A stretch of DNA of 64,000 bases from Orthonyx spaldingii (taxonomy: Eukaryota; Chordata; Aves; Passeriformes; Orthonychidae). Positions 25,167-36,960 of this stretch are shown in pieces. The translations under genes and the position numbers were made by a program. Location of the stretch: NCBI GenBank assembly GCA_013397795.1, contig VZTJ01005473.1:79587-143586 (forward strand). The letters run 5' to 3'. The notes beneath the pieces were generated by a model, which ran no database searches, was not told where the DNA came from, and saw only the letters and a program-made list of their open reading frames with translations. Numbering within the stretch: position 1 is the first letter of the stretch; each line of letters begins with the position of its first letter.

Positions 25167-25664
25167 GCGCAGGTCTCGGCTGTCTCTCCCCGGCAGTGAT
25201 GGCAGGCACGGCCCCAGCAGGGATGGAGCCTGGACTTCTTGCAGGCAAAAACCCCGAAGCTGCAGCAGGGGTACGGCAGGGCTGGGCAGGGCAGGGCAGC
25301 CCGACTCCCAAGCCACGGCTGGCAGGGGCTGGCTCCGGGAGAGGCAGGCAGGCAGCAGGAGCCAGGAAAACTCCACAGTGGTGACAAGCAACGGCAGCTT
25401 CCCTCTCTTCTGAATGCCGAGAGGCAAAGAGGGCGAGCTACTGCTCCCCTTGCCTTTTCCCAGCCCAGCTGTCCCGAGATCTCTGCCCCCTTCAAGAGGG
25501 AATGTCCAAATAAGGGAATAGCTACTCACAAGTTTTTTTTACCCGACTGGTCTTTCTATTGTTTTTCCTAAGCACCCAGTCGTTATGGTGTCTTAGCAAC
25601 GTATGGGCAAAAATTCTCTAAGATAAGAGAAACAAAAAGAAGGATTCCAAACCCCAACAAGGTC

Positions 25665-27035
25665 CAAAGTAGACAAATCTGAAATAAATCCATGTGAATC
25701 TGCAGCAACACTAATGAAAACTGAAAAGTGCAAAATGAGAAACTGATAGGAAGTATTTACTGCCACTCAGATATTGCAAAGGATTAGTTATGATTTCATG
25801 TTTTAATAGGCTAAAGTTAATTTCTCCTATCTGTGAACTGCACCTGATAGAACATTATCACTGCACCTCGGGCTACACTAGGCTTGATTTTATTATGCAG
25901 TGATTTAGGTGCCTCCTTTCTTTCCTGTTATACAAGTTGCCCAGCTGATTCATAGAGCTTACAGCTCCAACAGCCCTTGGAAAGTAAGAGATCAGGAGTG
26001 CACTACAGGATATAAAACAGTGCACTTTAAAGGATATACACGAATTCGGAAAGGGTGCTCCATGACTTCATGGATGTGACAGAACTTTCTGTACAACTTT
26101 TAATTCAGTTCCATTGCCTCTACTTACATCCCCCTCTTGTCCTATCGCAGAGTCCACTTCTTGTTTCTTCTATTTTGGTATTTAAAAATAAAAATCATGT
26201 TACCTCTTGTCTAGCCTAAAATGTTGCTTATCATTTCCTTTGGCACGACTGTGCTGGATTTTGCTAGACAATAGCAATTGATTCAACTTCTCATCTTTTT
26301 TTCTTGTCTCTGACCTTAACGACATAGTATCAAAAAGTTGAAAAAAATTATGTCTCACTACATTGTGATTGCTATTTGACATGAAGAATGGGGAGAACCA
26401 AGGAGGGCTCATTTGTCACTTTTTAAAATTATATGATGATTATTAATGTGACAACATCCCTCTATACTATCTTCTCTTCTTTGCTAGTTAAACCACCAAC
26501 GAACTCCTACATAATCTTGTACGTTTATGTAAAGTAGACAGTAGTTAGGAAGTAAGAGAGTTCAGCACGTCCAAAAGTTGCTCTGCAGATAAAAGGACTG
26601 AGGTGAGTGAAACTCCATGGACAGTAGTGACAGGATTTTCTCCACACTGTTTGCCAAACCATTGTCCCTGATATGCAGTGCAAATTTAGTTCATTTTGTG
26701 TGCTTTGGGACCCTTGTGATTTAATATGTCAAAGGTCCCACACCCAATTATGAACACTTTCAGTCCTTGATTAAATATCTCAGTTTTGCTATTCAAACTC
26801 ACACAGTAGTATGTAAACTTCTTGAAAATACTTTTACTGAAAAAAAAAAAAAAAAAGGAAAAAGCAACCCAGCAAAAAAAATCAAACTCAAAATCAGAAC
26901 TTAAAATAGCACATCTCTTGCTAGATTTTAAGTGAAGTTAAACATTAATTCAATTTAAAGTAAAATACAGTAGACCTCATGATACTGTATTAAACATAGA
27001 TTTCCATTTATATATTCTTGAATATTAGCAAACTA
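25665..27035. other. Noncoding stretch, nothing recognised
   Basis: AT-rich DNA right of the LTR. It includes a 17-base A run at 26840-26856 with no recognised retropseudogene upstream. Confidence 0.5.
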
Positions 27036-27039
27036 CTTA

Positions 27040-27660
27040 GTGACTGGACACATCAGTATTTTATGCCTTTTGGATTCACTGAAATAACCAATATTAGCAA
27101 GACATGAATTGAATTTATTTTAATACTGGCAAACAGGAGAGCTAATTAGTGGCAACAATTTGCTTCAGAACAGGATTTTTATGATTTGCTGGGTTATGAC
27201 CTATAATTAAATGTGTTTTATGTGTTTCTTCCACCAAGATAATTGATATAATGCATAAGGCAAGATGCTTTAGGGCCACTTCTTTCTTAAAATGCAATTA
27301 AAAATAAACCACATTGTCAAAGATAGAATGTGTTGGACATTTTGAGGCTCAAAATCTTTATGTCAGTGTTATGTGTGGTTAATGAAAACAAAAGAGAGAG
27401 AAGAATGAGGCAATCTCTTTAAAGTGACACTGATGAAATCACACATTTCCATTGAATCCCATATGCTTGTAATGTAACCCAAATAAGCCTAAGAACATTT
27501 AGAACAATCAGCTTGCACAACAGCACTTTTAAAACCCATTTGTCACCTTCGTGTTTTCAGAAAGACCTGAGCACATCACCTGACAAGATTGCACCATTCC
27601 AAGGGATTTCCATTCAATCTTAAGAAAAGTTACTTTTCCACTGAAGATGTCTTGGGAACA
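27040..27660. promoter_or_regulatory. Candidate conserved noncoding element (composition-based)
   Basis: About 600 bases with even, non-repetitive AT-rich texture and dense homeodomain-, SOX- and TCF-like words: AATTAA, ATAATTGATATAATGC, ACATTGTCAAAG, TTAATGAAA. No simple repeats or transposon sequence interrupt it. Such texture is typical of conserved enhancers in gene deserts, but conservation cannot be seen from one genome. Confidence 0.25.
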
Positions 27661-30600
27661 GACAGAAGCTATACAGAATATTAAATCACAAAAAACCCCA
27701 CCATTTAAAATGATTTAATCTGAACGCTTAATTACATAATTGAGAGCAATAAAAAAATTAAGCCTTTTTTAAACTTGTATGCTAACAGCATACAAAGATA
27801 ATTTTTTTTAAGCAGCAAAGAAAGGTTGTACATTTACTGAAGCTATCACTGTGACAGTCTCTAAAATGTGTTATTCCTGCCTTTTGAATCAGTATAAACT
27901 GGTTTAGGTTCCTTCAACATGATTTGTTTAAAATACTGCTTCATGTTCTGATAACATCTAGCAGGTGATATTTCCACTATCTTCAGGAACAACTACTGTG
28001 TTATTGAAAATGACTGCAACTAACAGAAGAACATGTGAGACTTAACTAAACTTGAAATAAAACAGGAAATTAAGGGAAAAGTGGGAGTCGGGTTGAGAGA
28101 CAATAAAAAAGATGCAAATGAAAAACAAATATTTAAGTTGAAATGTAGCATAAAAAATGATAGGATGGTTTCATTTCATACCATGTGCTCTTCTAAGTTT
28201 TCAGGTGTTTTAAAACAGTGAAGAACTAAGCAAATACAGAATCATATCTTCTAAATTTCAATTTTCAAATCACCCATTATTTTCTTGGAATGGACTAGGT
28301 TTTCAAAGTCAGGTTAATATTGGTATTAACTAAGCCAAAACAGGTTTTATAAGACAGCCAGAAAGAAAAGCCTGACTTTATACTCCTCACCAAAAGAACA
28401 ATTCCTGCACAATTGATGCAGGTGTATTAAGAACTGCAGTATGAAATTCAGAGCTGTAAAATACCATGAAGGTGGATGACACCAATATTTTTTAAAGACT
28501 ACGTCCTGTGAGAAAAATAGCACTCAAGCCAGACAGAAAAAAGTCACTGTTATCAGGCCTTATCATAAGCACACAGATTTAACATGAAACTAATTTCAGA
28601 AGAGCATTCATTTGCATTAGGGGAATACTGTAAAACTGATGTATAATACAGGCTAAAAATATATATGGGTTTTTTTCCTGAAACTTCTTCATTAGAAGTA
28701 AAAGGACACAAAGTGGTGCAGCAATTGTTCTGGGTGATGTGTCCCTGTAACTTATCCTTGTCCTGTGTAAGCAGCTCTTCATTAGTTACCACTGGAACAG
28801 AGGTGACCACTGCCGTGAATTTGGGTTAATTCTAAGGGCACCTGGCCCAGGACTGCTTGCTGAAAGGCACATTGCCAAAGGTAGCTCGGACTGAACCACC
28901 ACAGCAGACAGTATTTAAGAAGTATTCTATTTAAGAAGCCCAGCAATAACTGAAGTTGCAGTCTCCCAAACACACCTAAATTCTGGCATTTTGTCAGGAA
29001 GAGAGAACCATGATATAAGGGACAAACGCAAACACGATATTGCTGCAATGGAATTCAGTTGCAAAGACGAAAGAGCAGGGACATTCTCATGAAAATCCAT
29101 GCAGAAGATCCAGGCACAGACAAATACTCAGTAATCAACAACATCCATCCATAATAACCTACCTCCCTTTAATCACATAAACCACTCACCTTCTGACTCA
29201 TTAAACAGTTTTTCCTGATGGGTAATTAACAGCCAACAGCCTGAGCTCAGCAAGGGCTTTGAGTTTGTTGTTTGGTTGTTTTGGTCCCTCTCTTTCCCCA
29301 AAGACAGGAGTTAATTACTATTACCAGTTAATACTACTGCCCTCGTGGATACAGCAAGCACAGCACTAGTGCAGGCATCCTTTTGCCTTCTGACCACTCA
29401 ATTTCTAAGAATGCCTTGAATTTATTACAGAAATTTTGACTAATCAAACCATTATTTTATAGTGGGAAAGTGTCCACAGCATTCAAAATGAAAGCAACAA
29501 GTTATTTGAGTTACTATAAGCTGTATAAAACACTCTAACTCATCTTGATTTTAACTTTAAAACAAAATAAATATATACAGAAAACAACCCTAAAAAAACA
29601 CATTCCACATTAATTATTTCTTGAGAAAAAATAATTAACAGATCAGTTGTCAGAGAGTACTGCAAGACTCTCCACATGTGAATATTCTCTTTATACATCA
29701 AACCACTCACCACCTCACGGAAAAAGAAATATTTGTTACACTTACTGCAAAAATTTTCAAGTAATGAGGACCCTGATAATACGTCAAGTGATAATTTTTT
29801 CTATAAGCAACACAAAAAACATTATGTTTTAACATGTAGCTATCAGATCTTCTCTTCATTTCGTTATGCTGGAAGGATGAAATAAATGAATGCTTTTATT
29901 TTGACAGAGAACCTCCTCATCCTCTCTCAGCTTTCTTCTCACTCGTGAAGATGTCTTAGCCCCCCTCTGTCAAGTTGAAAGCTCTTACTGTCACCAGCCA
30001 GAAAGAAAACACCTCACTGTGTATGAGGACTGTCGTATGCCAATGGATTTGGCTGTCAGGCACTGAAAAGTACTGTCACTCAGTGTCAGAGGACTAACAA
30101 AGCAATTATCAAAAACCCACATTCACAAAGCTGAAGACATGCAGATTAAAATGAGACTCAGACAAATCTAGCTAGAAATCTCTCTCCAGACTCAAAAGGT
30201 GTGACTTTCATGCAGATTCCACAAAGTCTTGTTTTTTTATTATTCACTTCACGAACAAAAGAACCCCAAAACTCCTGTTCATTATTTAAGACTTGATGAG
30301 TATCTGAAATGCTATTTCATGGGAAATCCTATTAAACTAGAAAGTAAAAAAACATCATTTCCCTACTGCCAGCTATATGGGCTAGAAAAGCTATCACTTT
30401 GATGGCTGGTCAGGGTAAAAAACTAGTCTAACGAAGCCAAATGCAGAGAGGTTGGTGACTTAAAAAGAAGTATAAAGAAAGTTTGTATAAAAAGAAGTCC
30501 AGATAGCCAAGCAGTTGTGTCAAGCAAGGAAATGCAAGATTAAGATCACTAAAACCACACAGAGAATTGCAGCTACAGAGTGTACAGTACTTAGTTGCTC

Positions 30601-33600
30601 AAGAAAAGTGTTCACAAGGAAGAGTGTAAAACTCCTAATGAAGAAAAGCAGAGAACTGGAAAAGAGCAACTGAACAACGTTGACATTCATCTGTTGTAAG
30701 GAGCAGCAAAGGACAATCCTTTCACATGTGTGACGATACAAACTCTCAGCCTACCAGCTTTGCCAATATGACATATTCTTATTGCATATTTCAGATTAAA
30801 TAACCATTTCATACTCCAGTGTACCTTTCTTAATTGGTCTCTCTGCACACTTTAAACCTGCCTAAACAAATCAACTCACAGAGAGGGGGTTACTTTCTGA
30901 CAGGTAAGTCAGGTTAAAAGAAAGTTTTTAGCCTGAAAAACCAAACTTCTCCTTAATTTCATATTTCTTTAAAAAGAACAAACCCTTCACAGTTTTAACA
31001 TTTTTGATGTAGCTCTGAAAAAACCCCAGAAGTATTTGCACAACTATGACTAGTTCTCACTTTTAGAATCTGCACTTATTTAATGTTGCAAGATGGAAAC
31101 AGCAGTGATGGCTTTCTGGATTCTGGGAGGATGACTGCTCTGCTGAGTTCATGAAGTCAACTCATGAACTAGAGTCATCCTTTTCAAAAGCACTTTTTTT
31201 CCCCCTTGCTTTTATTTTATCCTAATTATAGTAAGATTCCTTAGACTTTTTGAAATGCATTCAGGATTGTCTGCTCCCACTTTCTCATCACTATTTCACT
31301 GAAAACTCCTGTTATCATTTTTTATTTGTTTGAAAGTCATCAGATATGTATCCAATACATTTAAAAGAGACATCCAACACTGAAGTTGCTGCCAGGTGCT
31401 GAGAAAAGTTTCAAAATTTCACAAATTCCACCATGACACATCAGGCTTTTACATTAACCTTGAAAGCAGTAGTGCACCATGATAGGAAAAGCAGGTGTCA
31501 GAGTCTAGACACGGTTCACTCTCAGTCATGCCAAACCATAAACATGTGAAACATTGCAGGTGGATAAAGTGGTGGAAAATGTAGTGTATGATTTTGATAA
31601 ATGAGACATTGCACTATCATTGGAATAACTACAAATAACCAGTCTGTAGGATTTACATGAAAAGCCTAAAAAAGATACAAAAATACCTTCAAGTTTTTTT
31701 CCTCTTTCTGTACCTAAAATGAATCACTAGTCTTTGAAAATTATCTTTTAAGGTATTTCTATTAACATTTTTAGACTCATAATTATATATAAAAGATCCA
31801 ATCTCAGTGTTCTGCCCCCTGTAAGCTAGGCTATGTTTGCGACATTTACTGGCTGAAGGGTTGCCAAAGGAGAGTTAGTGGTTGCAAATTTATGACATCT
31901 TCCAATATAGTGTATTCTTTGCTGTCCATATATTTTTCTTTCACTCACTTTTCACTTACTGCTGAGTTAGAGTGGTTCAGCTTCAGGAGAAAACAACACG
32001 AATGACACCTCTCTGCAGTGTCTCACGTATTGGCACAGGCACTAACAGCAGCAGAAGTGGTCAGAGAAAGCTCAGACGGAACCTCAACTGGGGAAAAGCT
32101 AATTTCAAAAACAAAAAAAGAAAGCTTTTATCTGAACTCAGTCACAAGCCAACACAAACCAGAACTGCACATACACAATGCTTTCCCAGAGCTTTGCTGA
32201 AATCCTGGCCGAGCTGGGGTTTGCCCAGCTTGTGTAATTTCCCAGCAGGCTGCATTTAAAAGTTATGTCACTCTCCAAGTTGTCTCTGGTGACAAATGTT
32301 TCCATAAATGCTAACTGACTTCAGTGCTACTTCTTGTTTTGCCCGTGTGTGCAAGAAGAAAATGTTCAGGTCATGAAAGTGATTGCTCAGGGCCCTGTGT
32401 AGATGAAGGGACAGCAGTGGCAAGCAAGGCAGAGCAATTGTTATTTAAAGGGACTCCAACAATTAAGTCTTCTTCAGATGCTTGATAACATGAAAGTGAT
32501 CAGAAGAAAAAACTGTTACAACAATACATATTCAGATTTGCCTTTTTCTTGAGTGTGAATGCCATTTACACACTGGGGGTTGAATTATTACGCTCAAAAA
32601 AATCATTCTTTTGGTTGAATATTTCAGGAACATAATTTAGTTTAAAAAAAGTTTAAAAACTGCTTTGCGTTTTAACAGCAATAATTATATTTGGCAAGAA
32701 AGTACAAAGAAAAGGTGTGTGCCCTTTTTAAAAAAAGCAATTACCCTGCTCAGGGTTAAATCATTTCACCTGCTGTGAAACATTTAAAATCTCTTTTGCT
32801 ACTGAACACAGGTAGTTGCTTAATAGAAGGGTCATGCAGGCATTCACAAAAACGCTTCTTGCAAAACAGTCGAGTCTGCCAATAGTAGGTGCATTCAAAT
32901 TTTTGTATAATTTTAATTGCCAGTAGACTTGCATATCTTTTGTAGTGATAAAAGTTGAGGGACACTCAGAGCTGCTAGAAAGTTCCCAAAACCAATTTGT
33001 CTTAGAGGTTTTTAAAGAAATCACTGGTGTTATTGTTGACAGATTGGTGAAAAAATCTCTGAGCACACACCTCTAACAGATGTAACTATACCTGCTTTAT
33101 GATTAGTGATACTACTGCTGCAGCACACAGCTTATTTCTCTGTCTCTACCAGAAAACCTCTGATTACAGAACACTCTCCGTGGTTCTCTGTCCCACAGAT
33201 TAGCATCTCAGACCTGACTTTCAGGGAAACTGGAAGTTATGCAAACACACACTCAAACACCAGTTCCTGTACCAGGATGAATTCCCTGTATGATACCGCA
33301 TGGATGGAAAATCCTTAGCCCTGACTTGTCTGCAAGCAAACACATCTCAGGAGCAGCTCTAACACCTAGGACAGTGTCTTAACACTCTGCAAGAAAAGGT
33401 GGCCACGTGGGTCCATTTCAGACTGCAATACTTGAACCAGAAAGGTGAGAAATACGAGGCTGAGGCCTTGAGCAGTGAAGACACTGGATGTGGCAGAGGA
33501 CCACAGGCACGGGGTCAGGAAATGGGGCACAGACTCAGCTCTGGCCACAGAAACCTCACCAATAATCATTTAAAGGAATGCAGATCTGGAGCTTGACGAA

Positions 33601-34157
33601 AGTGGTTTAGGAGTAACAAAGACAAGAATAGAAAAGAATATTTAACATGTGTAACAGCAACTGGAACAACGCACGGACAGAAAAAGATACAATTCATCAC
33701 CTTGTTGTGCACAGTTTGGATCTGTCACTGGTTGTACCCAGCATGTTTTGAGCGTTAGGTTTGACACCTATTTCATCAGCTCTGGTAAGTGAGTGCAGCG
33801 AGCAGCAGGGAGTCAATGACTTGGAGCAGTTTGTATGATGCAGCTACTCTGAAGATCTGGGCTTGTTCACAGTTCCTTCAGGACTCTCTAAGTGACACTG
33901 GTGCAACTTTCACTAACACAGCACAGCTCCCTTGCTGTTTGGAAATGTTCCTATTTACTACAATAAGCACAAAATCTTTCTTGTTAGAGAATTCCAGCTT
34001 GTTACATATCAAAATTACACATGTAGAACAGCTAGTAGAACTTACAATATTTATATTTTATCATCAGGATAATGAAAATCATTGCTTAATTATATAATTA
34101 AATCAAAATTGGGACGTGCTTAAAGAAAGTAGCATGATATACCAACTAGTTCACTGC
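27661..34157. other. Noncoding stretch, nothing recognised
   Basis: AT-rich DNA with scattered short frames on both strands and none with a domain. A 9-base inverted repeat (AGTTCATGA / TCATGAACT, 7-base spacer) lies at 31146-31170. No transposon family was recognised. Confidence 0.5.
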
Positions 34158-34198
34158 ATTCTTTTAGTTCAGTCACTTACAGACTGAACTAAAATGAA
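34158..34198. repeat. Strong hairpin (13-bp perfect stem, 7-nt loop)
   Basis: TTTTAGTTCAGTC at 34162-34174 pairs exactly with GACTGAACTAAAA at 34182-34194 across the loop ACTTACA. Allowing one bulge, ATTC/GAAT extends the stem to 17 pairs. It is too short for a typical pre-miRNA stem (about 30 pairs) and no further pairing is visible outside. Confidence 0.8.
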
Positions 34199-36545
34199 TA
34201 GATAGGAGTTATTTTAACTCTTCTGGTGAGTTATTGTCTAGTTTGCACCAAAAAAAGGTGTAAAAGTTAGCATTGCATTAGCTTGGATAGTTGAAACTAC
34301 TTTTTAGTCTTAAGAAACAATTTCAGAAAAAAATACATAGGGTCTAAAAAGGCATTTCAAAGCCCTTTTAGGCAGCTTCACAGCCTTTTCATTATGTCAG
34401 ATGTTTTCTGTGTAAGTGTTTTATCCCAAGTGAATATATGGTTGTCTGCAGGAATGTGTATTTTTCCATCCTGAAGTACTCAGTAAGAGGAAAAAGGATA
34501 ATTTATGCTTTGTTATTAATATATAATAAACACACACTTTTACTCAACAAAAGGAGTCCAACCACCGAATTTCACATTTAGAAGTGAGTCCTTAATTGCC
34601 GTGCAAGGGGCATCCCTCATACAAATGCCAGGTTATCACAAAGGTGGTACCAGCAGTGGCCACAACAGCATTTACATCCCATTAAACACTGCAGGAAAGA
34701 ATTGCTATCAGCCAGGAGAAGGTGGTAGCATTTAGCAAGGCATCACCTTAACAAAAGCAAGGAAGAGGACAAATCAACACCATTTTGGAGAGTAAACACC
34801 TGCAGCTACAGAGAGTGCTTTAATAAAAGCCATATGGTGGAATTTATTTATTTAAACAGGAATGAAATAAACTTTTTTGCTTTTCAGAAACTTTCCAAAG
34901 TTGTTTTTTTATTTTTAGAAATAGTTTCAGAAAGCACCTATGTGTACTGTTTCTCTCAGGAAAAAAAAAATTAGGGATATTAAAACCAACAGAAGAATAA
35001 AAACGTCACAAAACTAATTCACAGAGAGTCTGAAAAGGTACAGTCTGCAATAGCATAGAGCTGGGTTTCACTATAATTAAACTAAGTGACAGATATTAAA
35101 ATTAATGTTAAATTGGTCTGATCATGTTTTAAAAGGCTATCCCCAGTTTAAAAGATATGCAGGATTTACTACAAGAGGTCACATAATGCTACTCCTACCT
35201 CAAAAGTCTACAGCTAAAGGCATTGACATGGACCAGAAGAGAAAAAAAAAAAAAAAATTGAAAAAAATAATTATCACCTAACTCTGTCCCGATTCACAAT
35301 TACAAAAATCTAATAGCTACATATCCTGCAAAATCAAGATAGAATAAATTTCAAGTTTATTTCCTGAAAGTCTGTGTACTTCTTTCTCTCTGTTTCAAGC
35401 AAGGGACTAAAATACCAACAGCAATAATTTCCATATCTTTATCTGACTTCATATTCTTCTCCAGGCCATACATCTCGAGATATTGGAGGATTTTTTGCAA
35501 GTATTGAAGTTAAAATGGCAGACATTTACCACTATAACCATTAATTGTCCCTCCACATTCATATGTAATCTATTCTGAAGGGGTAATCAATTCCCACTCC
35601 TGGAATTTATATGAGTGAACCAACAAGCAAACAAATGCAAGAGCTACCTGGCAAGAGAAAACAGACCCTCTGTGTCCGTTGGGATTGATCTACGCAGTAA
35701 ATCCATTCAATGAAAGTAATGATTTCCAGAGGCTTTTAGATAAATCTGCCTGAAATGAAGGGAAATACAAAGTATTCCACAGAGATCTTCCTTTTTTCAT
35801 TCATCTTAGAGGCAAAAAGTTATATTAGACAACAGCATTTCCAGCCAAAGGTACGAACCACAGACAGGGAGATGCTGTACGTTCAGATCATTGCACAAAC
35901 GAGCCACAAAGCAAATCAGTTCTCAAAAGTATGGCCAAAAATCCTTCAAAGATGGGGAAAAATAACTTGATAATGAAAGTTGTGATAGGATGTCCTCCAG
36001 CTATCCCAAAAGCTGTGCCTTTAGGATCTACCTGGAAAAGGTTCAGATTAAAGCAGTCGACAAGATAACCTACTTAAAGAATGACCAAAAAAAACCCAAA
36101 AACCAAAAACAAACAACAACAACAACCTCACAAAAAACACCAAACAAACAAAACCCAGCAGCTGGAGAGGCAGCAAATTTGATCTAAGGATTATGAGGTA
36201 TTTGCCTGACTAACAGCTTTGTTAGTTGCAATCCAGAGAGTGGAGGCACAGCTGGGCAACTGATTACCTTCCTCACCCCTCTCTACCCCAAAACGCAAAA
36301 TAAAAGAAAAAAATAAAATAAATGGGAAGAATCCAGTGGTGATGAAACAACATAGAACATCCAGACACTAGCAGATATTGACATCAGAGGAGTGACACCG
36401 TTCACAACAAATTTCTGGGTATCAGTTTCTCCATTGCCACCAGCAGCCATGCTAATCACTTGGCAACTTTCAGTCTTTCTGAAGCAGATAAATAATACAC
36501 AATAAAACACAGTCCTACTCCCCCAGCATCACATCTAAGCAAAAA
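34199..36545. other. Noncoding stretch with simple tracts
   Basis: No gene recognised. It contains a 16-base A run at 35242-35257 and the A/C tract at 36084. Confidence 0.5.
36084..36157 (+). repeat. A/C-rich simple tract with (AAC)n core
   Basis: About 74 bases, nearly all A and C, including CAACAACAACAAC near 36113-36126. Confidence 0.85.
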
Positions 36546-36549
36546 ACAC

Positions 36550-36960
36550 CGTAGGAGCGAAAATGTCCATTACAGAATCTCAATGACACCGATTTGGCAA
36601 AAATTCAATTAAAGAGAAAAGCTGTTAGCAGAGGATGGCTTGTGCTCACCAATTAACATGATTTTTGACAGTGTTACAGGATGATAATCAGTCTAATGGC
36701 TTTTATGGATTTCAATCTTCCAGACTGGCTTAAAATAATAATTCTGCCTTTAAATACAAGGCCTGCGAGTGCCTTGTTACACAGACACGCAGAACAACAC
36801 TCGAATTCTCATTCAAAACTGCAGTATGGGTAATATGGACAAATAATTCATATGCAACACAGAAAACCCACATGGTATCCGTGTGTTAGCTTGAGTTACA
36901 AGAGCTGCTCAGGGTAACTACATTAATTACAGGGTCTTCTCCATGAGTGTTATCAAAACA
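36550..36960. promoter_or_regulatory. Candidate conserved noncoding element (composition-based)
   Basis: Unbroken non-repetitive stretch rich in homeobox- and POU-like words (CAATTAA, AATTAACATGATTTTTGACAG, ATAATTCATATGCAA, CATTAATTACAGG) with isolated retained CpGs. It has the texture of a developmental enhancer. Open frames are absent across it, so coding is unlikely. Confidence 0.25.

Larger units (their letters stand above)
24852..25659 (-). mobile_element. Solo LTR of an endogenous retrovirus, 808 bp, with 5-bp target-site duplication
   Basis: The element begins TGTCCTAGTT and ends CCCCAACA, so it has the TG...CA termini of a retroviral LTR. It is flanked on both sides by AGGTC (24847-24851 and 25660-25664), a perfect 5-bp target-site duplication. 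The first ~170 bases strongly resemble a widespread passerine LTR as I remember it. Inside are a (TA)12 run at 25004-25027 and a GC-rich block at about 25,110-25,500. No retroviral gene lies between or beside the ends, so this is a solo LTR left by recombination between the two LTRs of a provirus. I infer minus orientation because the TA run would then sit as a TATA box about 150-175 bases from the 3' end, with a long U3 before it; a clear poly-A signal is not visible, so orientation is uncertain. The overlapping open frames at 25,001-25,571 on both strands come from its GC-rich part and are not genes. A 5-bp duplication fits several ERV classes. Confidence 0.85.

Noticed and set aside
25001..25571. 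GC-rich cluster of five frames (94-164 codons) as a gene or CpG-island promoter
   Set aside because: It lies inside the solo LTR defined by TG...CA ends and AGGTC duplications. CpG density is moderate, below what I would call a CpG island.
34158..34198. miRNA precursor
   Set aside because: The stem is only 13-17 pairs; flanking bases do not extend it to precursor length.
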